A DNA stretch of 11,420 nucleotides from Polynucleobacter sp. UBA962 (GCA_002292975.1 DBCI01000042.1:1-11420); one strand, 5' to 3'; counted from the stretch's first letter, positions 1 through 7,749 are shown. Notes: generated by a model from the letters alone, not told the origin. Numbers and translations: made by a program.

Positions 1-488
1 GGCGTTGGTGGTAGTGATGGCATGGCAAAGATTGCCTTTCGAGCAAGCGCCTCGGCAACATCCGAGGTTTTCCAAATAGTTTCTACTCGGGTGATGCTGC
101 CATTAGGCGCAATCTCTATCGAGAATCGAACTTGTCCTTGATCAGCACCTTCATATGCTGTACCCATCATGCTACGAACTTGCTGACCCCACATATAACG
201 ATAGGCTTTACTATTTTTAAGAGAGTACTTTGTAGCAAATGCCCAATCCTCAGCGCTTGGTGGTGGTGGCGCATCAAGGTAAGCTCCTTGTGGATGGTTG
301 AAAGATGTAGGATGGTTCTTTTCAATCGAGGGTTGCGGCTCATCCTTATGTAACTGAATTAACACAACATCATCAGTCTTGGGGGGTGAGGGATGCTTAT
401 GATGAAGCCATTGTTGCAAAAGTGTAAGATGCAAAATTAATGAAAACAAAAAAGCCACCAAGAGGATCAGTGGTGGCTTTTTAATCAT
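1..488 (-). CDS. TonB-family energy transducer, 3' end cut by window edge
   Basis: A reading frame runs from ATG at 488 off the window edge (162 codons visible). Residues 1-4 are MIKK, 5-25 form a hydrophobic inner-membrane anchor, about 30-80 are Pro/His-rich including a PPPP run (the periplasm-spanning linker), and about 100-162 match a TonB C-terminal domain, with YEGADQGQVRFSIEIAPNGS and later a run ending MPSLPPT. TonB proteins carry proton-motive energy from ExbB/ExbD to outer-membrane receptors; neither partner nor a receptor is in the window. It lies 55 bp after the small secreted-protein gene on the same strand, so it may be the last operon gene. No convincing Shine-Dalgarno precedes the ATG (upstream bases AATAGCACG), and a strong hairpin overlaps codons 3-14. 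The start is supported by the classic basic-plus-hydrophobic N-terminus. Family call confident; substrate unknown. Confidence 0.82.
   Translation of the reverse strand, partial: MIKKPPLILLVAFLFSLILHLTLLQQWLHHKHPSPPKTDDVVLIQLHKDEPQPSIEKNHPTSFNHPQGAYLDAPPPPSAEDWAFATKYSLKNSKAYRYMWGQQVRSMMGTAYEGADQGQVRFSIEIAPNGSITRVETIWKTSDVAEALARKAIFAMPSLPPT
449..482 (-). terminator. Terminator-like hairpin inside the start of tonB
   Basis: AAAAAGCCACCA (449-460) and TGGTGGCTTTTT (471-482) are perfect reverse complements: a 12-bp stem with a 10-nt loop. Both strands have a T-run at the 3' side of the stem, so it could terminate in either direction. On the minus strand it falls in codons 3-14 of tonB, just after the start codon. 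It could end the metal operon, attenuate tonB, or be structure allowed by the codons for KKPP and LVAF. The shape is certain; the function is inference. Confidence 0.55.
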
Positions 489-543
489 CGTGCTATTGTA
501 AATCGTATGCTTATATCTTTAATTTTAGCTCCTACGCAACGAT

Positions 544-924
544 TTACTTATACGTAAAACGTGCATTTAGTGTTTTACCTTTATAACCTGTAACGGTTGC
601 AAGCAAAATACTACCTTTGGGTAAGTTAGAAATACCCGACACTGTCAAGAATTGTTCTACTGGTACAAAACTGTATTCTGTTTTAACAGAGCCCGATAAA
701 ACTGTTAATTTCCCTTTGAGTTCTTTCATATTCGGAACTTTTCCGTGATCGTTTATATAAAGATTTACTTTATCTCCCAGAATGACTAGTTCTAATGTGA
801 CCTCACGCGACTCAGCCACAATCCCACCATGCTTTGGTGTTAGATCATGATTAGGACCTGCAAATGTAGGGGTACTAATTCCAACAGCGGCAATTAATAC
901 GGTAATAAATTGGGTAAATTTCAT
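544..924 (-). CDS. Small secreted protein of an RND metal-efflux operon
   Basis: Encodes 126 residues with a clear signal peptide (cleavage probably after TFA, about residue 22), so the mature product is periplasmic. The mature part starts GPNHDLTPKHGGIVAE and continues as an apparently all-beta domain of about 95 residues. From memory, HGG-containing segments like this occur in proteins and adaptor domains near heavy-metal RND pumps; I have no family name for it. The early His residues could bind metal, but there is no dense motif. The gene follows the RND pump gene by 23 bp, and GGAG six bases before the ATG makes the start credible. A role as metal chaperone or accessory of the pump is inferred from position only. 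Confidence 0.75.
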   Translation of the reverse strand: MKFTQFITVLIAAVGISTPTFAGPNHDLTPKHGGIVAESREVTLELVILGDKVNLYINDHGKVPNMKELKGKLTVLSGSVKTEYSFVPVEQFLTVSGISNLPKGSILLATVTGYKGKTLNARFTYK

Positions 925-935
925 AAGATCTCCAT

Positions 936-956
936 AAAAGTTAAAAGTTAAAAGTT
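936..956. repeat. Three tandem copies of a heptamer over the RND stop codon
   Basis: AAAAGTT occurs three times head to tail, followed by a partial fourth copy (AAAG). On the minus strand the repeat holds the RND stop codon (TAA at 950-948) and the spacer to the next gene. Gain or loss of a unit would change the spacing between the two genes without breaking either frame. It may simply be a slippage product. Confidence 0.6.
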
Positions 957-3900
957 AAAGTCACGATTTTTATTCTGGATTAATAATTTAGCCTCTTTCT
1001 CACCAAAGCGATAAAACAAGATTGGTGTCAAGAATGCATCTAACAAGGTTGAGCTAACTAATCCAAAGAAAATGACAACCGCAACTGGATGCAAGATTTC
1101 GGTACCCGGTTGAGAGGCTTCAAAAAGTAGGGGTAGTAATGCAAACGCAGTGACCGAGGCCGTCATGAGAACTGGCGAGAGGCGCTCTAATGAGCCACGA
1201 ATAATCATATCTTGGGTAAATTTCTCCCCTTCAAACAGCATTAAGTTTAAATAGTGACTCACTTTCAGAATATCGTTTCGGATAGAAATCCCTGCAAGAG
1301 CCACAAAGCCCACTAAAGACGCAATCGATAGAGGCTGTCCAGATATCCAAAGTCCAAATACTCCGCCAACCATGGCTAATGGAATATTAGTCATCACGAT
1401 GGCACAAATGCTGATTGAGCGGTAACGACTATAGAGGATGCCAAAGATCAGCGCTAATGAAGCGAGGGAGAGAAGAGCAATTAATTTACTCGCTTCCTCT
1501 TGGGCGGTAAATTGCCCGCCAATCGTCACAAAGTATCCAGGCGGCAAGTCTAAAGAAGCAATCTCCTTACGAATATCACCCACGACATCTGATAATCCCC
1601 GACCCGCAGTATTCGCCGAAATCAAAATACGACGCTTACCTGCATCTCGACTAATTTGATTAGGTCCATCGGCCTCTTCAATAGTGGCAATTTGGCTCAG
1701 CGGAATAAATCCTGAAGGGGTACTAATTAGCATCCGCTGCAGGCTCTCTAAGCTACGGTCTGCCTCAGGCAGGCGAATCACCAATGCAAAGCGTTTATTA
1801 CCCTCAATCACTTGCGATACCCGTTCCCCATCAATCAAGTTTTGCAAGGTGCGATTGACCTGTGCAGGAGAGAGTCCGTATTGCGAGGCACGATCGTATT
1901 GGACTGCAATTCGGATTTGGGGGGCTAAGATTTGCTTCTCAATCTCTAAATCAGCAATCCCGCGAACACTAGCTAATTTAGCTCGTAATTTTTCAGCTTC
2001 GGCTCGTAAGACATCTAAATTCTCACCGATAATCCGAATCGCAATTTGGGCTCGCACTCCCGATAACATATGATCGATTCGGTGGGAAATCGGCTGGCCG
2101 ATCGCTAATGAGACAGGCAACACCACAAGTTTTTGTCGAATGTCTTGCGTAATGGCTTCATAGCTACGCTTCCATTCGGAGAGGGGGATAAGACCTACAT
2201 CAATTTCACTTGAATAAACACCTTCAGCATGCTCATCCATCTCAGCCCGACCACTTCGTCGCCCAACATGGCTTACCTCCGGTACTTGCCGAATGAGATT
2301 TTCAGCCGCAGTACCAATCTGGGATGTCTCGGCAAGGGTCGTACCTGGGTTTAGGCGCATTGAAAGTACCAAACTGCCTTCATTAAAGGGAGGCAAAAAT
2401 GAAGTTGAGAAAAACGGCACACTTGCGATAGCTATAACCACAAGTCCAGCAGCTAGATGCATAATGCGCTTGGGCTTTGCTAGTGCTAGGGTTAGTGATC
2501 GCTCATAATGCTTTTTCAAAAAACCAACAAGTTTTGATTCGTGTTGTGCTTTACTGGCTAAATTAGGCAAGAGGTAATAGCTTAGTACCGGCGTAATGGT
2601 GATGGAGACAAAAAGAGATCCTAAAATCGAGACAATAAAGGCAATCGCTAGCGGGACAAAAAAGCGACCTTCAATTCCTGGCAGGGCAAAGAGTGGCACA
2701 AATACGATGATCGTGATAAGGGTGGCGTAAATAATCCCTGTACGAACCTCAATGGAGGCTAGACGCACAGTCTCTAAGATCGATACTTTCTCAGACGAAT
2801 CATTTTTAGAGCGCAGCATGAGGCGCCGAATAATATTTTCAACATCGACCACCGCATCATCGACTAGCCCCCCGATCGCAATTGCGATACCACCAAGTGT
2901 CATGGTATTAATCGATTGACCAAACAGTTCAAAAACGATTCCAGTTAGAAAAATAGACAGTGGAATTGAAGTAAGAGCGATCAGCGCAGGTCGTATGGAA
3001 CCTAAAAATGCATACAAGATAATGCCGACACAAAACGACGCGAGAATTAACTTGTATTGGAGGGTAGTAATGGATGCCTCAATAAAGGTCGCCTGTCGAA
3101 AGGTGATCTGAGGTTTTTCCATGCCTGCTGGAAGATTTTTAGCAATTTCATTAAGAGCGTCTTCGATCTCTTTGGTTAACACTAAGGTATCGGCGGTCGG
3201 CTGCTTTTGAACACCCAAGATCACGGCAGGAAGTCCATTAAAGCCAGCGTCACCTCGTTTGACTTGAGCGCCAAAGCGAACGGTTGCAAACTGCCGTAAC
3301 AGGATTGGTTGCCCAGAGCGATTACCAATCGACAGATTTTGTAAATCTTCCAGACGTGAGGTTCGTCCAATGTTGCGGATTAAAAATTCTCGACCATTGA
3401 CATCCAAAAAGCCACCAGAAGTATTGGCTGAAAATCCAACTAAAGAATTTCTAAGTTGCTCTGGTGAAACACCAAGTTCAGCCATTCTGCGGGTATCGGG
3501 TAGGACTTGGTACTGTCGAACTTCCCCGCCAATGTTGATAACTTGAGCAACACCAGGGATGGCCATGAGCCGTGGGCGCAATAGCCAATCAGCGTATTCA
3601 CGAACCACCATCGGTGAAATCTTATTTGGATCTAATGGGATAGCAATTTGTAAAATCTCACCCATGATCGAGCTAATCGGCCCCATTTTGGGGTCGACCC
3701 CAGCGGGCAGCAATGACTCAGCGCCAGAGAGTCGTTCAGCAACCATTTGCCGCGCCCGGTAAAGATCAACTGACCAATTAAATGTTACATAGATAATGGA
3801 CAGTCCCGGTGATGCAACAGAGCGAACGGTTTCTACTCCCGGCAGTCCATTCATGACCACTTCTAATGGGGCAGAAATTAACTGCTCAACCTCTTCACTG

Positions 3901-4070
3901 GCCATACCACCAGCTTCAGACATGATCGTTACAGTGGGTTTATTAAGATCTGGAAAGACGTCAACGGGAGTTTTAGAGAGTGTATATATTCCATAGGCCG
4001 TCAAAATCAGTCCACTGAGAATAATCAGCAGGCGATTTTTAAGACTAAAGTCAAGGATGTACTTAAACAT
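948..4070 (-). CDS. Heavy-metal efflux RND pump (CzcA/CusA family permease)
   Basis: A 1040-residue protein, the normal full length for the HME-RND family, which exports metal ions by proton antiport as a trimer docked to an adaptor and a TolC channel. Visible marks: an N-terminal membrane helix at about 12-31, the RND segment TPVDVFPDLNKPTV at 34-47, a first periplasmic porter region, then helices from about 338. GGLVDDAVVDVEN at 400-412 carries the charged residues expected for proton relay (D404, D405, D409, E411). A second porter region starts near 556 with PPFNEGSLVLSM, and a second helix bundle fills the C-terminus. The three-methionine copper site of CusA is not clearly conserved: the segments align with Met shifted by one (M571 and M668) and a Ser where the middle Met would be. 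The proton-relay segment also differs from the DGA form of CzcA and the DAA form of CusA. Metal specificity therefore stays open. The gene starts 7 bp after the adaptor's stop, with AGGGA as ribosome site. Confidence 0.95.
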   Translation of the reverse strand: MFKYILDFSLKNRLLIILSGLILTAYGIYTLSKTPVDVFPDLNKPTVTIMSEAGGMASEEVEQLISAPLEVVMNGLPGVETVRSVASPGLSIIYVTFNWSVDLYRARQMVAERLSGAESLLPAGVDPKMGPISSIMGEILQIAIPLDPNKISPMVVREYADWLLRPRLMAIPGVAQVINIGGEVRQYQVLPDTRRMAELGVSPEQLRNSLVGFSANTSGGFLDVNGREFLIRNIGRTSRLEDLQNLSIGNRSGQPILLRQFATVRFGAQVKRGDAGFNGLPAVILGVQKQPTADTLVLTKEIEDALNEIAKNLPAGMEKPQITFRQATFIEASITTLQYKLILASFCVGIILYAFLGSIRPALIALTSIPLSIFLTGIVFELFGQSINTMTLGGIAIAIGGLVDDAVVDVENIIRRLMLRSKNDSSEKVSILETVRLASIEVRTGIIYATLITIIVFVPLFALPGIEGRFFVPLAIAFIVSILGSLFVSITITPVLSYYLLPNLASKAQHESKLVGFLKKHYERSLTLALAKPKRIMHLAAGLVVIAIASVPFFSTSFLPPFNEGSLVLSMRLNPGTTLAETSQIGTAAENLIRQVPEVSHVGRRSGRAEMDEHAEGVYSSEIDVGLIPLSEWKRSYEAITQDIRQKLVVLPVSLAIGQPISHRIDHMLSGVRAQIAIRIIGENLDVLRAEAEKLRAKLASVRGIADLEIEKQILAPQIRIAVQYDRASQYGLSPAQVNRTLQNLIDGERVSQVIEGNKRFALVIRLPEADRSLESLQRMLISTPSGFIPLSQIATIEEADGPNQISRDAGKRRILISANTAGRGLSDVVGDIRKEIASLDLPPGYFVTIGGQFTAQEEASKLIALLSLASLALIFGILYSRYRSISICAIVMTNIPLAMVGGVFGLWISGQPLSIASLVGFVALAGISIRNDILKVSHYLNLMLFEGEKFTQDMIIRGSLERLSPVLMTASVTAFALLPLLFEASQPGTEILHPVAVVIFFGLVSSTLLDAFLTPILFYRFGEKEAKLLIQNKNRDFNF

Positions 4071-4077
4071 AGGTTCC

Positions 4078-5109
4078 CTAGCGAATTTGATTCAGAAGCG
4101 ATGCGGATTTAGAAACTACCCGATCGTTTTCATGGAGGTCTTGAACCAAGGAATGACTACCATCTAAGGGTTCTGGATTAACGACTATCGAACGAAAGAG
4201 CTGCGGCCCTTCTTTAAACCAAATAACCGATTGATTAGAGCCATCACGAACTATCGCACTCGTAGGAACTCGATAGCCCCTCAATGCTTTATTAGTTTGT
4301 ACATAAACACGCACTACTTGCCCGATCGCTAATTTAGAAAGACCCTCATCATCTGCTAAAAAGGTAATAGGCAATGCTTGCTCCCGCAGACGTTTTGCTG
4401 CTCCCTGAAGTTTTAATGGAATCACCTGATCGCCAATGCTTAAATTAGCGGACTGAATATCATCAATCAGAGTAGGATCGTAAGCAACTGCTTCAACCAT
4501 GAATTTATTCGGATTGACAATTTCAAAGATCAATTGCCGCGCTTCAATGACCTGTCCGCTCACCACGCCAGTCGTTGCCACCATGCCAGACACTGGTGCA
4601 CGCAGCTCTTCATTGGCAACGGCAGCTTGAGCTTCCTCTAAAACTTTTCTGGGCACTGTGTCAGAGAGAGCTTGAAGTCGTTTTAAACGACTTTCTGCCA
4701 ATGATCGTGAATGCGCAGGACCAATTTCAGGAGTGATGTAAGCTAATAGTTCACCTTGTTTTACATACTGGCCCGGTATCGGAAAGCCTTTAGTCGGCGG
4801 TGTGATACGACCCGCAATCATGGCCTGAACCTTTCCCCCATAGTTAGGGTTATGAATGATCTTGCCACTGAGTTCAATCGAGCGTGGAAATTCTCCAAGC
4901 TGAGTTACGGTTGTTCGAATACCCAATTGACGCTGTCCTAGCTTCGGAAGATAAACACTACCATCAGCAAAACGCTTAGGCGCATTACTCCCTTGAAATT
5001 GGGTTTGAGATTCTCCATGATCATGTCCTGGACCACCAGGTCCGGCCAACGCATTGAAGGAAAAACCTACCAGAGTAGTTAATAGTAGAAAGAAATAATT
5101 GTTTTTCAT
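4078..5109 (-). CDS. RND periplasmic adaptor (CusB/CzcB-like membrane fusion protein)
   Basis: A 343-residue secreted adaptor linking the RND pump to the outer-membrane channel. It has a signal peptide (cleavage near residue 22 at ALA), then a short Gly/His-rich stretch with HDHGE at 29-33 that could bind metal. A beta/lipoyl half follows (about 95-130, with the RITPPTKGFPIPGQYVKQGE segment), then an alpha hairpin at about 131-170 and the second lipoyl half at 171-200 (LRAPVSGMV). The rest is beta-barrel and membrane-proximal domain. The hairpin is short: only about 40 residues separate the lipoyl halves, and the second helix appears trimmed (VANEELRAPVSG). No CusB-style Met-rich N-terminus is seen. 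The ATG overlaps the previous stop as ATGA, so the two proteins are probably translationally coupled. Confidence 0.92.
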   Translation of the reverse strand: MKNNYFFLLLTTLVGFSFNALAGPGGPGHDHGESQTQFQGSNAPKRFADGSVYLPKLGQRQLGIRTTVTQLGEFPRSIELSGKIIHNPNYGGKVQAMIAGRITPPTKGFPIPGQYVKQGELLAYITPEIGPAHSRSLAESRLKRLQALSDTVPRKVLEEAQAAVANEELRAPVSGMVATTGVVSGQVIEARQLIFEIVNPNKFMVEAVAYDPTLIDDIQSANLSIGDQVIPLKLQGAAKRLREQALPITFLADDEGLSKLAIGQVVRVYVQTNKALRGYRVPTSAIVRDGSNQSVIWFKEGPQLFRSIVVNPEPLDGSHSLVQDLHENDRVVSKSASLLNQIR

Positions 5110-5702
5110 TTACGATACCTCCGCATAACAGCAGAAATTTTGTCTTGGATTAGGATTAAAAGAGAAGGATTGCGTCGAATCAGCAACCAAGTCAACAGAA
5201 TGGCGAGGAGCAAGCCAGTTAGCATCAATAGAATCCAAATAATGGATGAGCTCAATTGAGATGCTGGATTTATGGCGTCTAACTCACCACTTAATAAATC
5301 AGCCCCTGAGCTTGCTAAGACGGTGACAGTGACTGGTGTGCTATTTTTCAGATTTAGTGACTTAGGAAGATTGACTAAATACGTGCCATCGGGATTGCGG
5401 ACTGCCTTAACTACTGTTCCGGCAATATCAAACTCAAGCTCAGCATCGACGACGGGAGCATTGGATTCAAAACGGTCTAAGAACACGGTCATTTGTCCGG
5501 ATTGCACAATCCCCACAAGTTCATAGTTCTCAGAAACAGCAGTAAGGGTAGGAAAAGTATTAACCACGCTTGGTGGTTTGGTCTCCTTGTCATGACTATG
5601 TCCGTCATGAGCGATAGCACTTGACCATAGCCCAAACATTAAAAAACTAATCGCAAGAAGACCTTGCGCTGTGGAAATAAAGCGGTATTGGACATTCATC
5701 AT
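5106..5702 (-). CDS. Membrane-anchored periplasmic accessory protein of the RND operon
   Basis: A 198-residue protein with a signal peptide ending at AIA (about 31), an immediate metal-type HDGHSHD cluster (32-38), a beta-rich periplasmic domain (about 55-145, with YELVGIVQSGQMTVFLDRFE and DGTYLVNLP), one membrane helix at about 153-175 and a basic C-terminal tail ending RRYRK. The predicted topology is therefore periplasmic domain, helix, short cytosolic tail. I recall similar domains beside or fused to HME-RND adaptors, but know no named function. It lies between channel and adaptor genes, starts 6 bp after tolC's stop (AGGA precedes the ATG) and overlaps the adaptor start by four bases. 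A plausible job is presenting metal to the adaptor or docking it at the inner membrane. Two ATG codons stand side by side at the start; the first is taken. Confidence 0.8.
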   Translation of the reverse strand: MMNVQYRFISTAQGLLAISFLMFGLWSSAIAHDGHSHDKETKPPSVVNTFPTLTAVSENYELVGIVQSGQMTVFLDRFESNAPVVDAELEFDIAGTVVKAVRNPDGTYLVNLPKSLNLKNSTPVTVTVLASSGADLLSGELDAINPASQLSSSIIWILLMLTGLLLAILLTWLLIRRNPSLLILIQDKISAVMRRYRK

Positions 5703-5708
5703 AAATTC

Positions 5709-7013
5709 CTATTCGGGAAGTAAACCAAGGGCTTGGCGTAATGCTGAAACGGAAGCAAGATAGGCAATTTCAGCTTGTGCTGCTTGCTTAGTAGCATCAA
5801 CAGCCTCAAGTTCTATACGAAGTCGGGTGGGTAAGTCACTTTCACCAAACTTAAATGACTTATCAAAAAACTCACGTGTTTCAGCGCTCAGTTGTGCACG
5901 ACGTTTTGCAGCAGTTAGGCGAATCTGGGCACTTTCAACTCGGGCTTTCGCAGCATCCAATTCAGCTAAAACCCGCTCACGCTCAAATACGAGTCGCTCT
6001 TCCGATTCTATTTGATTGGCTTGACTGGCAAATTTCTGAGCTTGGACCCGATCACCGGATCCAAATGGAATCTTAAAGCCCAGCATGATGGATTGTTGAG
6101 TTGGCGCTCCCACCTCAGGTCGCCCTCCAGTGGTATAGAGCTGTAATTCAGGGTTTTGACGAGTTTGAGCTTGAGCTAAGGCTGTTGCTTTGCTTGCTAC
6201 CTCAACTTGTGCAATTAAATCCTGAATGACTGGATGAGATTGATCAAGATCTACAAAGTTTTTAGGAAGTGCAGGAAGTACTTCAGCGTATTGCTTGGTA
6301 GGTTTGAGTAAGTCGGGTGTGATTTCACGACCAATGACAGAACGTAAGTTTTGCTTTGCCAGGATAAGATTAGCCTGACCTTCAGCAAGAGTAGCCTCTG
6401 CATTTGCAAATGCACTTTCTGCCTGAAATAAATCGGCCTTAGAAAGATCCCCCGCCTTATAGCGTCTCAAGACATCTTGACTTAAAGACTTAGCATTTTG
6501 GTAGCGATTTTCTGCTAACTCATGATTGATCTTGGCTAATTCAAACTCCCAAAAGCGCGAACGAAGGCGTGCTGCTAAGCGTAGCTGAATAATGGCCTGT
6601 TGCTTAATGAGCCGTTGTGACTCTGCATTTGATAATGCTATTGCACTTGAGCGCTCGCCAATCAGCCATAAGGGAATCGCAAATCCAACAATGTATTCTC
6701 CAGTTCCACCAGCACCAAAGTTGGTACTGGTGCTGGAGCGCTCAGCCTTACCGGCAAGCTCCATTGTTAATGGCTTTGGCAAGAAGCTTTGAGTAACACG
6801 CTCGCGTGCTTGGAATGATTCCAAGCGTATGCTGTACGAACGTGCTTCTGGCTGACGTTGCCATGATTCATCAAACAATGCTTTTAAAGGACTAGTTATG
6901 ACTAGTTTTTTATCAGTCTCTTTGGAGGAAGCGCCAATCGGTGCCCAGCCTAAAGTAATGGCGAGTAACCAAGAGCAAATAGCCCTATGACGAATATTTT
7001 TAAATAAGCCCAT
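5709..7013 (-). CDS. TolC/CusC-family outer-membrane channel of the metal efflux system
   Basis: 434 residues, the usual length for TolC-like outer-membrane factors, which trimerise into the exit duct of tripartite pumps. A signal peptide occupies about residues 1-29 (ending PIGAS). No lipobox cysteine follows, so unlike CusC it is not expected to be lipidated. The body shows the family's duplicated layout: long amphipathic helices rich in A, E, Q and R (about 140-225 and 320-425), each preceded by a beta segment (LTMELAGKAE and PELQLYTTGG). The GDLSKADLFQAESAFANAEA segment is typical. AAGG lies 10 bases before the ATG. It is the first structural efflux gene, 95 bp after the CzcI-like gene. 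Confidence 0.93.
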   Translation of the reverse strand: MGLFKNIRHRAICSWLLAITLGWAPIGASSKETDKKLVITSPLKALFDESWQRQPEARSYSIRLESFQARERVTQSFLPKPLTMELAGKAERSSTSTNFGAGGTGEYIVGFAIPLWLIGERSSAIALSNAESQRLIKQQAIIQLRLAARLRSRFWEFELAKINHELAENRYQNAKSLSQDVLRRYKAGDLSKADLFQAESAFANAEATLAEGQANLILAKQNLRSVIGREITPDLLKPTKQYAEVLPALPKNFVDLDQSHPVIQDLIAQVEVASKATALAQAQTRQNPELQLYTTGGRPEVGAPTQQSIMLGFKIPFGSGDRVQAQKFASQANQIESEERLVFERERVLAELDAAKARVESAQIRLTAAKRRAQLSAETREFFDKSFKFGESDLPTRLRIELEAVDATKQAAQAEIAYLASVSALRQALGLLPE

Positions 7014-7034
7014 CGTTTAATACCTTCAATCTTG

Positions 7035-7080
7035 ATGCCAAATGGCATACCCATGAACTAATGCCAGCAATCAATGCTGG
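7035..7080 (-). promoter_or_regulatory. Two small hairpins between czcI-like and tolC genes
   Basis: The 95-bp gap holds two perfect short inverted repeats: ATGCCA-AA-TGGCAT (7035-7048) and CCAGCA-ATCAA-TGCTGG (7064-7080). The second lacks a T-tract on the minus strand, so it is a poor terminator. They could be mRNA processing or stability structures that set the ratio of the CzcI-like protein to the pump, or part of an operator. Six-bp arms are weak evidence. Confidence 0.3.
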
Positions 7081-7108
7081 ATTTAGATTTCAAATTAAGA
7101 CAGAGGGA

Positions 7109-7468
7109 TTAAAGCCATTGAGGCCGATATGGGGCCTCAGAAGAAGAGAGAGCTAGAAAAGGACGACTGAAAAGAGTGTACGAATACGATTGGTGATGAA
7201 CAGGCCAAACATAGTCATTTTGAACAACAGTAGATAGGTGGGCATGGCATGCGTCACAATGCGCCGAATGCTCCTTCCCATCTGCACTAACTAATTGGTG
7301 TTCAACAAATTCATGAGAATGGGAATGCAAAACGCAATGCTCATGTTGATCACTGCTTACAACAGAATGCACGTTAGCAACTTCGGTATGACTGTAACAA
7401 GTAATATTTGCCCAAGCGAGGTGCATGGGAACAATTAATGCCATAACGAAGAGTACTAGCCGTTTCAT
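7109..7468 (-). CDS. CzcI-like His-rich secreted protein
   Basis: A 119-residue protein with a signal peptide (cleavage after WANI or WA, near 20), then a His/Cys-rich periplasmic part: C24, a HEHC-x-LHSHSHE cluster (42-53), and EHSAHCDACHAHLS (66-79) containing CxxCHAH. It ends APYRPQWL. This layout (short secreted, HEH cluster, CxxCHAx, C-terminal xRPxW) matches my memory of CzcI from Cupriavidus czc operons, where it is encoded first and affects operon expression. It likewise precedes the channel, adaptor and pump genes here. Probable role: periplasmic metal binding or sensing. Only a weak ribosome site (AAGAG) precedes the ATG. Family call is fairly confident; the regulatory role is by analogy. 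Confidence 0.75.
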   Translation of the reverse strand: MKRLVLFVMALIVPMHLAWANITCYSHTEVANVHSVVSSDQHEHCVLHSHSHEFVEHQLVSADGKEHSAHCDACHAHLSTVVQNDYVWPVHHQSYSYTLFSRPFLALSSSEAPYRPQWL

Positions 7469-7547
7469 AGCTCTTATATTAACAGGTTAAAAACAAGCTT
7501 GCTATGTTTAAGAAGCTCATTAATGTCGGAAAATAGTCCCCATAAGG

Positions 7548-7573
7548 ATTGACCACCTTCAGCCTTGGTCAAT
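7548..7573. promoter_or_regulatory. Operator-like dyad ATTGACCA-N10-TGGTCAAT
   Basis: Perfect 8-bp arms are separated by 10 bp. Each arm contains TTGACC, a -35-like hexamer, reading outward on both strands. MerR-family metal regulators bind dyads that start at TTGACC, so this may be an operator for the leftward operon, 80 bp before its first start codon. No matching -10 is clear at 19-20 bp on either strand, so the reading is tentative. Confidence 0.4.
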
Positions 7574-7599
7574 TCTGCCCCGGGTAATCAAAAAACATC

Positions 7600-7625
7600 A
7601 AACTACCTGAGGCAGTTTTATTTTC
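7600..7625 (+). terminator. Possible intrinsic terminator
   Basis: AAACTACC and GGCAGTTT pair around TGA with a single A-C mismatch, and TTATTTT follows on the plus strand. The shape fits a weak rho-independent terminator. No plus-strand gene ends upstream of it, so it may stop a short leader or antisense transcript, or be fortuitous. Confidence 0.3.
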
Positions 7626-7637
7626 GGACTTAACAGG

Positions 7638-7660
7638 GTTGAATTTGTAAAAAATTCAAC
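7638..7660. promoter_or_regulatory. Perfect AT-rich dyad, 9-bp arms
   Basis: GTTGAATTT (7638-7646) and AAATTCAAC (7652-7660) are exact reverse complements around a 5-nt spacer. Size and symmetry suit a dimeric repressor site. It lies about 180 bp before the DUF305 start and 170 bp before the czcI-like start on the other strand. Which promoter it serves cannot be told. Confidence 0.4.
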
Positions 7661-7749
7661 TAATTAGAAATTGAAACAGGCTACCGGCACCATATTGGAT
7701 ACTGCCTAGAACCACTTAAATTCAATCTGGCTAAAGGCAATACTTTAAT

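Noticed and set aside
132..353. Plus-strand open frame of 73 codons at the left edge.
   Set aside because: It lies antisense to the tonB-family gene, whose domain structure is clear, and its translation looks random.
6709..6736. Perfect 9-bp inverted repeat CCAGCACCA / TGGTGCTGG inside the TolC-family gene.
   Set aside because: It falls in codons for a Ser-Thr and Gly-Ala repeat-like stretch (SSTSTNFGAGGTG), has no T-tract and lies mid-gene, so coding constraint is the simpler explanation.
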